Notes under the pieces: model-generated
The model's input: the letters and a program-made list of their open reading frames with translations, nothing else
Told to the model about the DNA's origin: nothing
Database searches by the model: none
Program-made: the position numbers and the translations under genes
From: Candidatus Vecturithrix granuli
GTDB taxonomy: Bacteria > Moduliflexota > Moduliflexia > Moduliflexales > Moduliflexaceae
Direction: 5' to 3'
NCBI GenBank assembly: GCA_000739535.1
Contig: DF820467.1
Span: 203,895 to 267,894 of the forward strand
DNA length: 64,000 nucleotides
Shown here: in pieces, positions 35,241-44,151 of the stretch
Layout of the letters: each line of letters opens with the position of its first letter
Numbering within the stretch: position 1 is the stretch's first letter

Positions 35241-35296
35241 AAAAGAACCTCCCTTTTATAAATTATAGTCACCTTCTTTCCAATACTCTCTTATAA

Positions 35297-35326
35297 TTTA
35301 TATAGCTTTGTTCTGAAACTTGTCAA
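35297..35326 (-). promoter_or_regulatory. Sigma-70 promoter of the aldolase gene
   Basis: On the minus strand TTGACA (35326-35321) and TATAAA (35302-35297) are separated by 18 bases, a close match to the consensus, about 60 bases before the aldolase ATG. Confidence 0.7.
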
Positions 35327-35380
35327 TGGTAATTTCAACACCTGTCTGAAATTTTCCAACCACTATGGTTAAATTTGTTA

Positions 35381-35502
35381 CTGTAAATAATTCTGTGCCA
35401 CCTGGCTGGAGTGCGAAAGTTCTACTTTCGCAAGCGAGTGTTTGCCGGAAAATTGACACGCAAAAGTAGAACTTTTGCACTCCAGCACAGAATTATTTAC
35501 AG
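35381..35502. repeat. Nested inverted repeat element, MITE-like
   Basis: The outer arms CTGTAAATAATTCTGTG (35381-35397) and its complement (35486-35502) match over all 17 bases. Inside them is a second dyad starting GGAGTGCGAAAGTTCTACTT (35408-35427) with the complementary arm ending at about 35484. The inner dyad resembles the GGAGTGCGAAAGC hairpins at 5209 and 37947. No ORF lies inside. Confidence 0.8.
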
Positions 35503-35536
35503 GTACTTAAATTTTACAAAAGCATATCACTTGCAC

Positions 35537-35565
35537 TTGACATTGGTATTCCTGGATTGTATAGC
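35537..35565 (+). promoter_or_regulatory. Sigma-70 promoter of the Met/His-rich protein gene
   Basis: TTGACA (35537-35542), a 17-base spacer and TATAGC (35560-35565), 134 bases before the ATG at 35699. Confidence 0.6.
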
Positions 35566-35698
35566 TTAGCTTATAACTATAATGCAGCTTTAACAAATCT
35601 TGCAACCATTAGGAGATGTTGCTAAGGAATGACAACCGAAATTACATTGAGCGAGAGAGGTATTTGAGAACACCTCCTCAATCAAGTTGGAGGCACCT

Positions 35699-36835
35699 AT
35701 GAATATAAAAGAATTGAACAAAAGTTTGATCCTCGGTATTGGACTCATATTTGTTTGGATCGCGTTTGCATCAAACGCCATGAGTCAAGGTCATGGCGCA
35801 CATACTCAACATGAGATGCCTTCATCAGCAAGTCCAGAACAGCATTTTGAAGCCACGCTTTCGACGCCTGAAGTCATCAAACCGAACCAGATGGCGACGA
35901 TGACTATTCATATTCAGGATGCTCACGGACACAAGGTCACGGACTTTGAGACGTTTCAAGAAGCATTAATGCATCTGATTGTTGTCAGCGAAGACTTGCA
36001 GTTCTTCGATCATCTTCATCCGAAATATGACGGACATGGAAATTTTGAAATGACTGCCAATTTCCCTACGGCCGGAGTGTACACTCTGTTTAGCGATTAT
36101 AAACCGGCAGGTCAAGCTGAGCAGGTTTCTGTGCTCAAACTTGAGATCCTGGGAACAAATCCCCCTGCTCCTGTCATTGATACGAAGATCACAGAAAAAA
36201 TGTTTGCAGACACAATGGTGCGGTTCAGTGTGTCGCCGACGCCTCTGAAAGCTGACGATGAAACAGTGGTCACTTTTGATCTGCGAGAAGCGGCGACGGG
36301 TCAACCGGTGACCGAATTACATCCATATTTGGGTGAAAAAGGGCATCTGGTGATTATCAGACAGTCGCCAAATCTGACCCGGACTGACTACATCCATGCA
36401 CATGCCATGAAAGACGGCGAAGCTTCAGTGATTCAATTTATGACGAATTTTCCGCAGCCAGGATTGTATAAACTCTGGGGACAGTTTAATAAGGGTGGGA
36501 CAATCATCACCGCTGATTTTTGGGTAGATGTGAAACAACCCGAACAAACCGTTGAACCTCAGTCAATGATGCCCACTATGATGGGGATGCTGTTGGACCA
36601 GATGGCGACCACATTAAGCCAGGATAATGTCTCGCCGGAAGCGGTCAAGCAGGTGGCGGAACAATTGAAGCAGATGGCGCATATAATGAAACAGATGCCA
36701 ATGATGGGTATGATGTCTGACAAAGAGGGCATGATGTCCATGAGGCATGGCAAAAAGATGTGCAAAATGTGTAAGATGATGCAGGCGCAGCCGGCAGTTT
36801 CTGAAGAAAACGATAAAGAGCAGCCACATCATTAG
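35699..36835 (+). CDS. Exported Met/His-rich protein, possible copper binder
   Basis: A 378-residue protein with a signal peptide (about 1-30, hydrophobic LILGIGLIFVWIAFASNAMS). The mature start is HGAHTQHEMP, followed by two related beta domains that each carry an HxH-rich loop (LMHLIVVSEDLQFFDHLHP, LGEKGHLVIIRQSPN then YIHAHAM). The last 90 residues are Met/Lys-rich (QMPMMGMMSD, KKMCKMCKMMQ) and end in PHH. Such Met/His motifs commonly bind Cu(I)/Cu(II). A role in periplasmic copper handling is likely but inferred. TTGGAGG precedes ATG 35699. Confidence 0.85.
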   Translation: MNIKELNKSLILGIGLIFVWIAFASNAMSQGHGAHTQHEMPSSASPEQHFEATLSTPEVIKPNQMATMTIHIQDAHGHKVTDFETFQEALMHLIVVSEDLQFFDHLHPKYDGHGNFEMTANFPTAGVYTLFSDYKPAGQAEQVSVLKLEILGTNPPAPVIDTKITEKMFADTMVRFSVSPTPLKADDETVVTFDLREAATGQPVTELHPYLGEKGHLVIIRQSPNLTRTDYIHAHAMKDGEASVIQFMTNFPQPGLYKLWGQFNKGGTIITADFWVDVKQPEQTVEPQSMMPTMMGMLLDQMATTLSQDNVSPEAVKQVAEQLKQMAHIMKQMPMMGMMSDKEGMMSMRHGKKMCKMCKMMQAQPAVSEENDKEQPHH

Positions 36836-36954
36836 TGTGCAAAGGTATTGACGGGGTAGAGGTTTTCACAGGGGGAGTATGGCTTGTCTGATCAACAAGT
36901 TCAGAGTGCTATACCTCCCTGTAAAAGCAGGGCTGTTCAGTTCTGAGGCTTATT

Positions 36955-37050
36955 GTCATCTCGACTTCGCTCGATGACCGGAACACCGCACGTCGAGCGA
37001 AGTCGCGCACGTCGAGCGAAGTCGAGCACGTCGAGCGAAGTCGAGACGGT
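36955..37050. repeat. Tandem CGTCGAGCGAAGTCGAG repeats
   Basis: Three near-identical units of CACGTCGAGCGAAGTCGAG/CGC lie head to tail at about 36988-37047, after CTCGACTTCGCTCGATG at 36960, which forms a dyad with them. The units follow each other without unique spacers, so it is not a CRISPR array. A second, unrelated repeat of the type CGCAAAGACGCAAAGCC is at 37146-37200. Confidence 0.75.
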
Positions 37051-37272
37051 ATGTTTTGCGAGAATTTAACAGTCCTGCCTGTAAAAGCGTATCTCTGGTC
37101 ATTTAAGTAGTCATGAATAATTTTTTTCAGTCTCTCTCAACACCCGCAAAGACGCAAAGCCCTTGAAGATGAATTCTTTGCGAGCTTTGCGGGCTTTGCG
37201 AGAGAATTCAAACGAAGTTGGATGAATAGCAGAAAACGATCTTTACTGGTGATAAAAATTTGAACATTATCT

Positions 37273-37301
37273 TTGACAAATTTTTATCATCGCTTTATAT
37301 G
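37273..37301 (+). promoter_or_regulatory. Sigma-70 promoter
   Basis: TTGACA (37273-37278), exactly 17 bases, then TATATG (37296-37301), 79 bases before the GTG start of the following gene. Confidence 0.65.
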
Positions 37302-37379
37302 TTTTGTCACACGTTCTTTCGATGTAGATTGCCAATGTACAATTAACGTTGATTGCCAAATGTATCAAGAGGTTGCCCT

Positions 37380-37943
37380 GTGACAAAATTTATTTCTTAT
37401 GTGATCGGATTACTGCTTGGCGCCGTGGTGCTGTTAGGCGTGGCCTTATGGCTGTTTCTTGCGCCCTTGTTTCAGGCCGATGAAATGCTGGCTCAAATTC
37501 GCGTGGAAAACGTGATTGACGATCGCTGTTATTTTGTTTCTTTAGAGGTGCTTCCGGATCATGATGAGACGCAACGTCAAGAAGTGCTGGCGCGTACTTC
37601 GATCTGCGGCGATTTTTTGGGATTGGGATATGAGTTTACCCTGCCGGAAAAGACCTTTTTATTGATGAAAAAGCCGGGAATTGTGATTACAAACTTAATT
37701 GCGATTGAACGCAAAGGGTATAATCAAACCGGGAATGTTTCGGTAGGACGCTATAATCTGGAAATCGTGGAGGCGTTTCGCGGCCTGGTGTCTAATTTGT
37801 TGAAAAAGACGCCTATGGTCAAAAATATTACCTACGATACCAAAACTCTGCTGAAAAAACCGAAACAAGGGGCGATCATCATGTATAAACTCGAACCCCT
37901 GCGCCAACAAGTTGTGGTAGAGTGCCAGGGCTGCGCGGAGTAA
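37380..37943 (+). CDS. Membrane-anchored hypothetical protein
   Basis: A 187-residue protein with one N-terminal TM segment (about 5-30, VIGLLLGAVVLLGVALWLFLA) and a soluble outer domain of mixed alpha/beta pattern with four Cys residues (RCYFV, SICGD, ECQGC). I do not recognise the family. GTG 37380 follows AAGAGG at 6 bases; the upstream codons to 37353 are not preceded by a ribosome site. It stands alone behind its own promoter and converges on purB. Confidence 0.72.
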   Translation: MTKFISYVIGLLLGAVVLLGVALWLFLAPLFQADEMLAQIRVENVIDDRCYFVSLEVLPDHDETQRQEVLARTSICGDFLGLGYEFTLPEKTFLLMKKPGIVITNLIAIERKGYNQTGNVSVGRYNLEIVEAFRGLVSNLLKKTPMVKNITYDTKTLLKKPKQGAIIMYKLEPLRQQVVVECQGCAE

Positions 37944-37946
37944 GAG

Positions 37947-37997
37947 TGGAGTGCGAAAGCTCTGCTTTCGCTTTCAAAGCCAGGCTTTGACACTCCA
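37947..37997. repeat. GGAGTGCGAAAGC dyad between convergent genes
   Basis: TGGAGTGCGAAAGC and CAAAGC...GGCTTTGACACTCCA form an imperfect stem between the stops of the membrane-anchored protein and purB. A degenerate member of the 5209-5261 family; probably a terminator. Confidence 0.6.
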
Positions 37998-38003
37998 GGC
38001 TGC

Positions 38004-39371
38004 TTATTTTTCCGGAGACATTGCGCTTTTGACGAGGGTGACAACGTTATCACAAATTCGCGCCGCATCACCGATATAGGCTGAGACTTCCAGTTTACCC
38101 ATCCGTTGTTTCAGATCATCATCAATAGCCAGGCTGTTCACAAGGTCGGTCAGAGCTTCACGTGTGATCTTTTTGCCTCTGGTGTGTTCTTTGAGCAGCA
38201 TATAGGGATCTTCGACGCCGGCGGTTCTCAGGATCGTCTGCACTGGCTCAGCCAATAACTCAGGACTCTCATTGAGATCGGCCAGACACTTTTCCCGGTT
38301 GATCGTAACTTTCTGTAATCCTCGCAGAGTTTCTGTCAGCGCGAGATACGCATGAGCGAGCGCAACGCCGATATTGCGCGTCACGGTGCTGTCAGACAGA
38401 TCGCGCTGCATCCGCGACCGGCACAATTTATCCGCAAATAGGGCAAGCAGGGAATTCGAGATCAGCAGATTGCCCTCGCTATTCTCAAAATTGATCGGAT
38501 TCACTTTGTGCGGCATGGTAGAAGACCCGACTTCCCCGGCGACCGTGCATTCGTAAAACAGTTCGAACGCGATATACTGCCAGAAATCCTGATCCAAATC
38601 CAGCACGATATTATTAATCTGGCGGGTGATGTTAAAATATTCGGCCCAGGTATCGTGATCTTCGATTTGCGTTGTGGCGATATTGTGAACCAGTCCCAGA
38701 CTTTGCACAAAATTGGCTGAGAATGTCATCCAATCATATTCAGGAAAGGCCGCTAACATTGCTGAAAAATTGCCGACCGCGCCATTGAGTTTGCCGGTAA
38801 ACCGAAACGCTTTGAGCTTCCGGTATTGCCGATGTAGCCGGTTGAGAAACACGGCAACTTCTTTGCCAGCGGTCGTAGGTGAGGCTTTTTGTCCATGCGT
38901 CCGCGCCGGAAAAGGGATCGCTTTCCACTGTTCAGCCAGGTCGCATAACGTGTTCAACAGTTTACCCAACTGCGGCAACTGTTCTTGTGCGAGGTACTCC
39001 TTAAACAACAGGTTATATGCGAGGTTATTGACATCTTCTGAGGTCAGCCCAAAATGAATCAAGTTATTATCGGCAAGATTGACCTTTTTGCGTAGAAACA
39101 TTTCACAGGCTTTGACATCATGCCGGGTCGTGGCTTCAATCGCCTTGATCTTGTCATAATCCTGCTCGGAAAACAGATCAAGGGACGCTGCAATTCGTTC
39201 TCTTTCATCGGATGTCAGCGGCGCAAAGAGCCTCGTGCTATCAAGCGCGAGCACATACAGCAGTTCAATCCGACAGCGCGAACGCATGAGCGCAAACTCC
39301 GAGAAATAGTCACTCAGATGAGATAACCGTTCTGCATAGCGGCCATCAAGTGGGGAAATGGCATGTTCCAT
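38004..39371 (-). CDS. purB: Adenylosuccinate lyase
   Basis: PurB of 455 residues, acting twice in purine synthesis (SAICAR to AICAR, adenylosuccinate to AMP). Diagnostic parts are MEHAISPLDGRYAERL at the start, KKVNLADNNLIHFGLTSEDVN, RTHGQKASPTTAGKE with the catalytic His, and the superfamily signature GSSTMPHKVNPINFENSEGN. GGGAG lies before ATG 39371; 12 upstream codons are open but lack a ribosome site. It follows an M24 peptidase gene at 16 bases on the same strand. Confidence 0.98.
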   Translation of the reverse strand: MEHAISPLDGRYAERLSHLSDYFSEFALMRSRCRIELLYVLALDSTRLFAPLTSDERERIAASLDLFSEQDYDKIKAIEATTRHDVKACEMFLRKKVNLADNNLIHFGLTSEDVNNLAYNLLFKEYLAQEQLPQLGKLLNTLCDLAEQWKAIPFPARTHGQKASPTTAGKEVAVFLNRLHRQYRKLKAFRFTGKLNGAVGNFSAMLAAFPEYDWMTFSANFVQSLGLVHNIATTQIEDHDTWAEYFNITRQINNIVLDLDQDFWQYIAFELFYECTVAGEVGSSTMPHKVNPINFENSEGNLLISNSLLALFADKLCRSRMQRDLSDSTVTRNIGVALAHAYLALTETLRGLQKVTINREKCLADLNESPELLAEPVQTILRTAGVEDPYMLLKEHTRGKKITREALTDLVNSLAIDDDLKQRMGKLEVSAYIGDAARICDNVVTLVKSAMSPEK

Positions 39372-39387
39372 GGTGATTTCTCCCTTA

Positions 39388-40563
39388 TTATTCAAAAGGC
39401 CGTTCAATGCAAGGGCTGGGCTGCGTGAAGAACTTCGGACCGGCTTCAGTCATGTAAATGCAGTCTTCCAGCCTGACGCCAAACTCCCCGTAGATTGCGA
39501 TCATGGGTTCATCGCTGAAACATAACCCTGGTTGCAGAGGAGTCTTATTACCCTGGACAATATGATACCACTCATGGATCTCAAGGCCGATGCCGTGACC
39601 GGTACGGTGCGGCAGCCCCGGCGTTTTATACCCTGGCCCAAAGCCGGCACCGACAATCACCTTGCGAGCCGCGGCATCCACATCTTCGCAAGGTACGCCG
39701 AGCTGAGCAGCAGCATACGCGGCGGCCTGCGCCTCTTTTTCTAAATTCCACACATCGCGCTGCCGTTGGGTCGGGTCGCCGAACACAATGGTGCGACTGA
39801 TGTCAGAATGATAGCCTTCCAACGTACAACCGCCATCCATCAACACTACATCCCCTTGCTTGAGATAGGTCATTTCTTTACTTCCATGCGGAAAAGCGGT
39901 ACTTTTTCCGAACTGAACCTCAATACTCCCTTGTACGCCTAACGCTTTATGCGCTGCGATACTATTCGCACAAAATTCTGCCTGTGACATTCCTTCGCGT
40001 AAAAGGGAGATACACACTTTGTATGCCTCAACCGTAATATCCATGGCGCGCTGGATCAGGGCAATCTCTGTAGGCGATTTCACAGCGCGGCATGGAATGG
40101 TGACCGGGTCGGCGCTGAGAAATTCCAGGTGAGGGGCGGCGATGCGAATCCCGTTATACAGGAAAAAACGCACGCTCTCTTCGATCCCGATTCGCCCGCT
40201 GCTGATACCCCAATCCTTGAAAATCTCGGACACTAAGGCATAAGGGTTTTCGTGCTCTTCCCAGACGCGAACCTCATCACCAAAGAGCAGTAATTCACGC
40301 AGCCGCTCTTCTTCAAATGCCGGACACACGTACGCGATTTTTCCCTGATCCGAAATGACGGCTGCCATCATGCGCTCGCTTCGTTCCCAGGCGATCCCGG
40401 TGAAATAAAACAGGCTCGCTCCCGGTTCAAGGTAGATGGCCTTGATACGATTCTCTGTCATCAGGCGGCAAGCTTTCTCTATACGCCCTTGCCGTTCTTC
40501 AAGCGTAATTGGGATGATGCCTGCTGTCATTGATTGTAAATCTTCAATTTTCCTCATGGGCAC
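39388..40563 (-). CDS. M24 family metallopeptidase (Xaa-Pro aminopeptidase/dipeptidase-like)
   Basis: A 391-residue pita-bread metallopeptidase. The N-terminal creatinase-like domain is followed by the catalytic domain with all five ligands: Asp in LMDGGC, Asp in HSDISR, His in GLPHRTGHGIGLEIHE, Glu in SDEPMI and Glu in VRLEDCIY. It is a cytoplasmic enzyme cutting an Xaa-Pro bond in short peptides by family analogy. The start is GTG 40563 after GGAGGAATCC, or the ATG two codons later. It precedes purB, probably in one operon. Confidence 0.93.
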   Translation of the reverse strand: MPMRKIEDLQSMTAGIIPITLEERQGRIEKACRLMTENRIKAIYLEPGASLFYFTGIAWERSERMMAAVISDQGKIAYVCPAFEEERLRELLLFGDEVRVWEEHENPYALVSEIFKDWGISSGRIGIEESVRFFLYNGIRIAAPHLEFLSADPVTIPCRAVKSPTEIALIQRAMDITVEAYKVCISLLREGMSQAEFCANSIAAHKALGVQGSIEVQFGKSTAFPHGSKEMTYLKQGDVVLMDGGCTLEGYHSDISRTIVFGDPTQRQRDVWNLEKEAQAAAYAAAQLGVPCEDVDAAARKVIVGAGFGPGYKTPGLPHRTGHGIGLEIHEWYHIVQGNKTPLQPGLCFSDEPMIAIYGEFGVRLEDCIYMTEAGPKFFTQPSPCIERPFE

Positions 40564-40713
40564 GGATTCCTCCTTATTATTTTTCCTGCTGATACGTTTA
40601 AAACTTTATGAATACATTGGAGTTGTTGCTCAATAAGCCGTATGACCTGTCTATTCTTCGTCATCAAGGCAGGCGACGTGAGATCCGTCAAGGAAAATTA
40701 CGCGGCGGCAGCC

Positions 40714-41475
40714 TCAACATTCGTCCTGTTCAGTTTTCACAATATCACCAAGAATTTCGAAGGCTGCCGCGACTCGATCCAGAGCTGCGGTAATTGCTCG
40801 TCCAATTACCAAAATGCTCGCGCCAGCCTGGATTGCCTGCCTGGGCGTCAACACCCGTTTTTGATCATTACCGGCAGCCGTATTGGGGCCTTGAATTCCC
40901 GGTGTGACATACAAAAAATCGGAGGGTAAATGCCTGCGAATCGCCTGTAAATCCGCCGACGAACACACAATGCCGTCAAGCCCGGCCTGCTGCGTGAGTT
41001 GCGCCAGATGTAAGACATGAGCTTCCAATGAACCGGGAATCTGCAAATCCGTATGAAGCGTCTGTTGATCAATACTGGTGAGCACTGTCACCCCGATAAT
41101 TTTCGGCAGACGCAGGCGATGCGCAGTGCTGGCTTCTTTCGCGCCCTCAAGCGCAGCTTGCATCATTTTCAATCCGCCGGAAGCATGAACATTAAACAGA
41201 TACACTCCTATCTGCGTGGCCGCGTATGCTGCGCCTTTAACCGTGTTCGGAATGTCATGGTATTTCAAATCCAGAAACACTTCGGCCCCAAAATCATGCA
41301 CGAGTTTTACCACGTCCGGACCAAAGCGCGTAAACAACTCTTTCCCGATCTTAAATAACCCGACCACCGGGCTTAATTCTACAAGGCAGTGCTTGATCGC
41401 TTCAAAATCATAAAAGCTATCTAAGGCCAGACAGATTTTCTTTCTGGCGCGTTGTTCTTGTGCTGTCAGTTGCAT
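40714..41475 (-). CDS. pyrF: Orotidine 5'-phosphate decarboxylase
   Basis: PyrF, the last step of UMP synthesis. The 253-residue sequence has the active-site region EVFLDLKYHDIPNTVKGA (about 69-86) with the D-x-K-x-x-D motif, and PGIQGPNTAAGNDQKRVLTP for phosphate binding. It is the third pyrimidine gene of the minus-strand run pyrE, pyrD-pyrK, pyrF, with a 193-base repeat-bearing gap before it. Confidence 0.97.
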   Translation of the reverse strand: MQLTAQEQRARKKICLALDSFYDFEAIKHCLVELSPVVGLFKIGKELFTRFGPDVVKLVHDFGAEVFLDLKYHDIPNTVKGAAYAATQIGVYLFNVHASGGLKMMQAALEGAKEASTAHRLRLPKIIGVTVLTSIDQQTLHTDLQIPGSLEAHVLHLAQLTQQAGLDGIVCSSADLQAIRRHLPSDFLYVTPGIQGPNTAAGNDQKRVLTPRQAIQAGASILVIGRAITAALDRVAAAFEILGDIVKTEQDEC

Positions 41476-41489
41476 TTTTATCCTCGTGT

Positions 41490-41558
41490 GAAACTACAAG
41501 GATAACTCATAAGCAAGGATTTGTTATCCCTGGGCATGTGTGAAATCCTTGTCATTTC
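41490..41558. repeat. ACTACAAGGAT inverted repeat with 27-base genome repeat
   Basis: GAAACTACAAGGAT (41490-41503) pairs with 41545-41558 at 12 of 14 positions; GGATAAC/GTTATCC form an inner stem. The 27 bases from 41556 (TTCATTGTGCCGGGTGAGCG and onward to 41582) recur exactly at 63880-63906. A further dyad ATGTGAACA/TGTTCACAT is at 41653-41674, over the stop of pyrD-pyrK. Confidence 0.65.
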
Positions 41559-41668
41559 ATTGTGCCGGGTGAGCGTCAGCTCGTGTAAACTCCTATGTAC
41601 GTACAAACAAACCTGTTGGCACCAGTCTGCGCTGATACGTTCATTCATGCGTATGTGAACACGGCTGT

Positions 41669-43285
41669 TCACATGTACGACTCCTTCAAAAATGGGCCGT
41701 CAACACATAGACGGCGACCGTCGGGTGCGGAGCAACTGCCGCATAATCCGACGCCGCATTTGGCAACATAATCAATGGCGCTATAAATATTTTCAGTGGA
41801 TGTGTAGCATTGCTCAAGCTCTACGGCAGTTGCAATCATGGCTTGCGGGCCACAGTTGAAAAAGATTGGCGAGATGCCGGCCGCTCGCTGTTGCAAATAG
41901 CGATCCAACAATTCGGTAATAACGCCCTGAAAACCCAAACTACCGTCTTCAGTCGCAATATGCAGTTCCGCAATTTTCCCGGCATGATCCAGATAAAAGA
42001 GATGACGTGCATCTCTCGCGCCAACGAAGAGCGTGGAATGTTGGATAGATTTTGCCAGAGGATAGATCGCCGCCAGTCCGCATCCGCCGCACACAAAGAT
42101 CGGCGAGCTGTTTTGCGGGATGTTGACAGACATCCCATAAGGACCGCGCACATACACCAGATCGCCAGGCTGAAGCTGACAGAGTTTTTTGGTGAAACAA
42201 CCGCGCTGCTGAATCGCCAATGTAAGCGGCTGTTCATCGAGCACTGAAAAGGGTTTTTCGCCAACTTCAGGCAGCCAGAGGAAGATAAACTGACCGGGCT
42301 GAATGGCGAGATTGCCGTCAAAGGTCAGCAGCGACAAATCTTCAGCCAATCGCCTGTTTTCGCTGAGGCAATACGGCGTGAACGTCATATCAACATTCTG
42401 CAAGAGCATACTTGCCGTATTCGTCTGATAGCGTAGATCCGTTGTCAGGGCGTGAAAATATGTGGGCAATTTTTCAGAGGGAAGTCCGGCCAGAGCCGAA
42501 CCAATGCCGATAATTGACGCTCCGGCTTGTTGATACGCTCTGACGTCTTCCGCCGTGCTGACGCCGCCGCATCCGATCAGCGGCACATCAACGGCCTGCG
42601 CAATGTCACGCACGCATTTCAAACCGATCGGGAAAATCCCGTTGCCAGACATCCCACCGTAAGCGTTGGTTAACACAGGAGAGCCATCGTACGTGTAATA
42701 ACCCGGTCCGACGGTATTGATCGCGCACAGGGCATCAGCTCCGGCCTGAACTGCTGCTTTTGCAATGTCAGCGATATTGTTGACATTAGGCGTTAATTTG
42801 GGAATAACCGGAATGGAGACCGCTTGTTTTACAGCATGCGTGACGTCATGTACCAATTGCGCATTCTGCCCCAGCGTCATGCCGTAGCCGCTGGCATGAG
42901 GGCAGGACAGATTCAATTCCAGGCCATCTGAATAGGGCGCAAGTCGTTTTGCGACTTCAACAAACTCGTCAATCGTTCCGCCGAATATGGAGGTGAGCAG
43001 GAAACGATCTGGAGGGAGACGAAGTGTCTGGAGTTGGGCAGCAAAGGCTTCCACGCCCGGATTGGTCAAACCAACGGCGTTCATGAAACTCCCTGGCGCA
43101 TACTGCGTAAGCACCGGTTCCCGGTACCCGTTTCGCGCGTACAAGCCGACGCTTTTTGTAGTAATGATTCCGATTTCAGGAATGTCACGGGCAATGCGTT
43201 CAATGACACTGATCTGCGTGGTCATCACGCCGGAAGGAATCGTAAAACAGCCCGAAATCTGCTTACCTAAAAATGTAGATGTCAT
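41669..43285 (-). CDS. Dihydroorotate dehydrogenase fused to its electron-transfer subunit (PyrD-PyrK)
   Basis: A 538-residue fusion. Residues 1-305 are a class 1B dihydroorotate dehydrogenase with FMN site and catalytic Cys in LNLSCPHASGYG, followed by GCGGVSTAEDVRAYQQAGAS. Residues about 310-538 are PyrK: FAD domain (IQPGQFIFLWLP, EKPFSVLD), NAD domain (PIFVCGGCGLAAIYPLA) and the 2Fe-2S ligands in KCGVGLCGSCSAPDGRRLC. Together they oxidise dihydroorotate with NAD+. PyrD and PyrK are normally separate polypeptides forming a heterotetramer. The start overlaps the pyrE stop by ATGA. Confidence 0.95.
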   Translation of the reverse strand: MTSTFLGKQISGCFTIPSGVMTTQISVIERIARDIPEIGIITTKSVGLYARNGYREPVLTQYAPGSFMNAVGLTNPGVEAFAAQLQTLRLPPDRFLLTSIFGGTIDEFVEVAKRLAPYSDGLELNLSCPHASGYGMTLGQNAQLVHDVTHAVKQAVSIPVIPKLTPNVNNIADIAKAAVQAGADALCAINTVGPGYYTYDGSPVLTNAYGGMSGNGIFPIGLKCVRDIAQAVDVPLIGCGGVSTAEDVRAYQQAGASIIGIGSALAGLPSEKLPTYFHALTTDLRYQTNTASMLLQNVDMTFTPYCLSENRRLAEDLSLLTFDGNLAIQPGQFIFLWLPEVGEKPFSVLDEQPLTLAIQQRGCFTKKLCQLQPGDLVYVRGPYGMSVNIPQNSSPIFVCGGCGLAAIYPLAKSIQHSTLFVGARDARHLFYLDHAGKIAELHIATEDGSLGFQGVITELLDRYLQQRAAGISPIFFNCGPQAMIATAVELEQCYTSTENIYSAIDYVAKCGVGLCGSCSAPDGRRLCVDGPFLKESYM

Positions 43286-44142
43286 GACATTGGACTCACA
43301 TTAGGGAAACCGTGTCTGGGTCCCCATTGTTGCGGATTAGTGTTCCATTCCTGGATCATGGTAATTTTTTCAGAACGGATCATCTGTTTTTCGGCGGCAA
43401 CCTGCACCAGGGTGCTAAAATTCGTCAGTGCCTCTGTATGGCAGCGCGCGTCTCGGAATTTTTGCGCTGCTTCCTGAAATTCGTAAGTGAAAATCGCCAT
43501 CATGCTTAGCACATTTGCTCCGGCCTCGCGACAGGCATTGACCGCGTTCAGGCTGCTACCACCAGTGCTGACCAGATCTTCGAGTACCACGACGCTTATG
43601 CCGCGAATATCGCCGCCTTCAATCAATCGACGCTGCCCATACTCTTTGCTCGCTTTTCTAATATAGACCATCGGTCTGTTGAGAAGGGCAGCAACCCAGG
43701 TAGCCCAGGGAATAGCCGAACTTGCGGTTCCGGCGATGACGTCTGGAGAGAAACTGCGAACACGCTCCGCAAAGGCGTGGGAAATGATTCGGCGTTCGTT
43801 CGGAAAAAATATCAAACGGCGATTATCACAGTAAATGGGGCTTCTCAGGCCAGAAACATAGATGTATGGTTCGTCTGCGTTAATCGTGACCGCTTCCTTT
43901 TCAAGCAGAATCTGTGCGATTTCCCGCGCTTGTCGGGTCCTATCCTGTGGACGCCCAAGTTGACTTTGGGCGAGTTCGCGTTCATAAAAAATGCAATCCA
44001 GGCCATCATTTAGCCACAGGATTTTTTCAAAAGTCAGTCGGCCGTTGCTCGATTTCACAATCCGTTCCGCTTTTAAAACATCGGTCAGGACAACATCCTG
44101 AAGTTGTCCGAGCGTATCGCGTAAGATGTATAATTCTTTCAT
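43282..44142 (-). CDS. pyrE: Orotate phosphoribosyltransferase with N-terminal extension
   Basis: A 286-residue protein. The phosphoribosyltransferase core (about 72-265) shows YVSGLRSPIYCDNR (orotate site), AGTASSAIPWATWVA and the PRPP-binding VVVLEDLVSTGGSSLNAV. The first 70 residues (MKELYILRDTLGQLQDVVLT) and last 25 are extra compared with the usual 200-215 residue PyrE and match no domain I know. The gene overlaps pyrD-pyrK by four bases, so the enzymes are translationally coupled. Confidence 0.93.
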   Translation of the reverse strand: MKELYILRDTLGQLQDVVLTDVLKAERIVKSSNGRLTFEKILWLNDGLDCIFYERELAQSQLGRPQDRTRQAREIAQILLEKEAVTINADEPYIYVSGLRSPIYCDNRRLIFFPNERRIISHAFAERVRSFSPDVIAGTASSAIPWATWVAALLNRPMVYIRKASKEYGQRRLIEGGDIRGISVVVLEDLVSTGGSSLNAVNACREAGANVLSMMAIFTYEFQEAAQKFRDARCHTEALTNFSTLVQVAAEKQMIRSEKITMIQEWNTNPQQWGPRHGFPNVSPMS

Positions 44143-44151
44143 AGTTTTTTC

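Noticed and set aside
36614-36869. Two His/Cys-rich minus-strand frames
   Set aside because: They mirror the Met/His-rich coding tail of the exported protein and have no ribosome sites.
36955-37050. Possible CRISPR array
   Set aside because: The units abut without unique spacers, are few and no cas genes occur.
40642-40929. A 95-residue plus-strand frame
   Set aside because: Its larger part is antisense to pyrF and it has no homology-like features.
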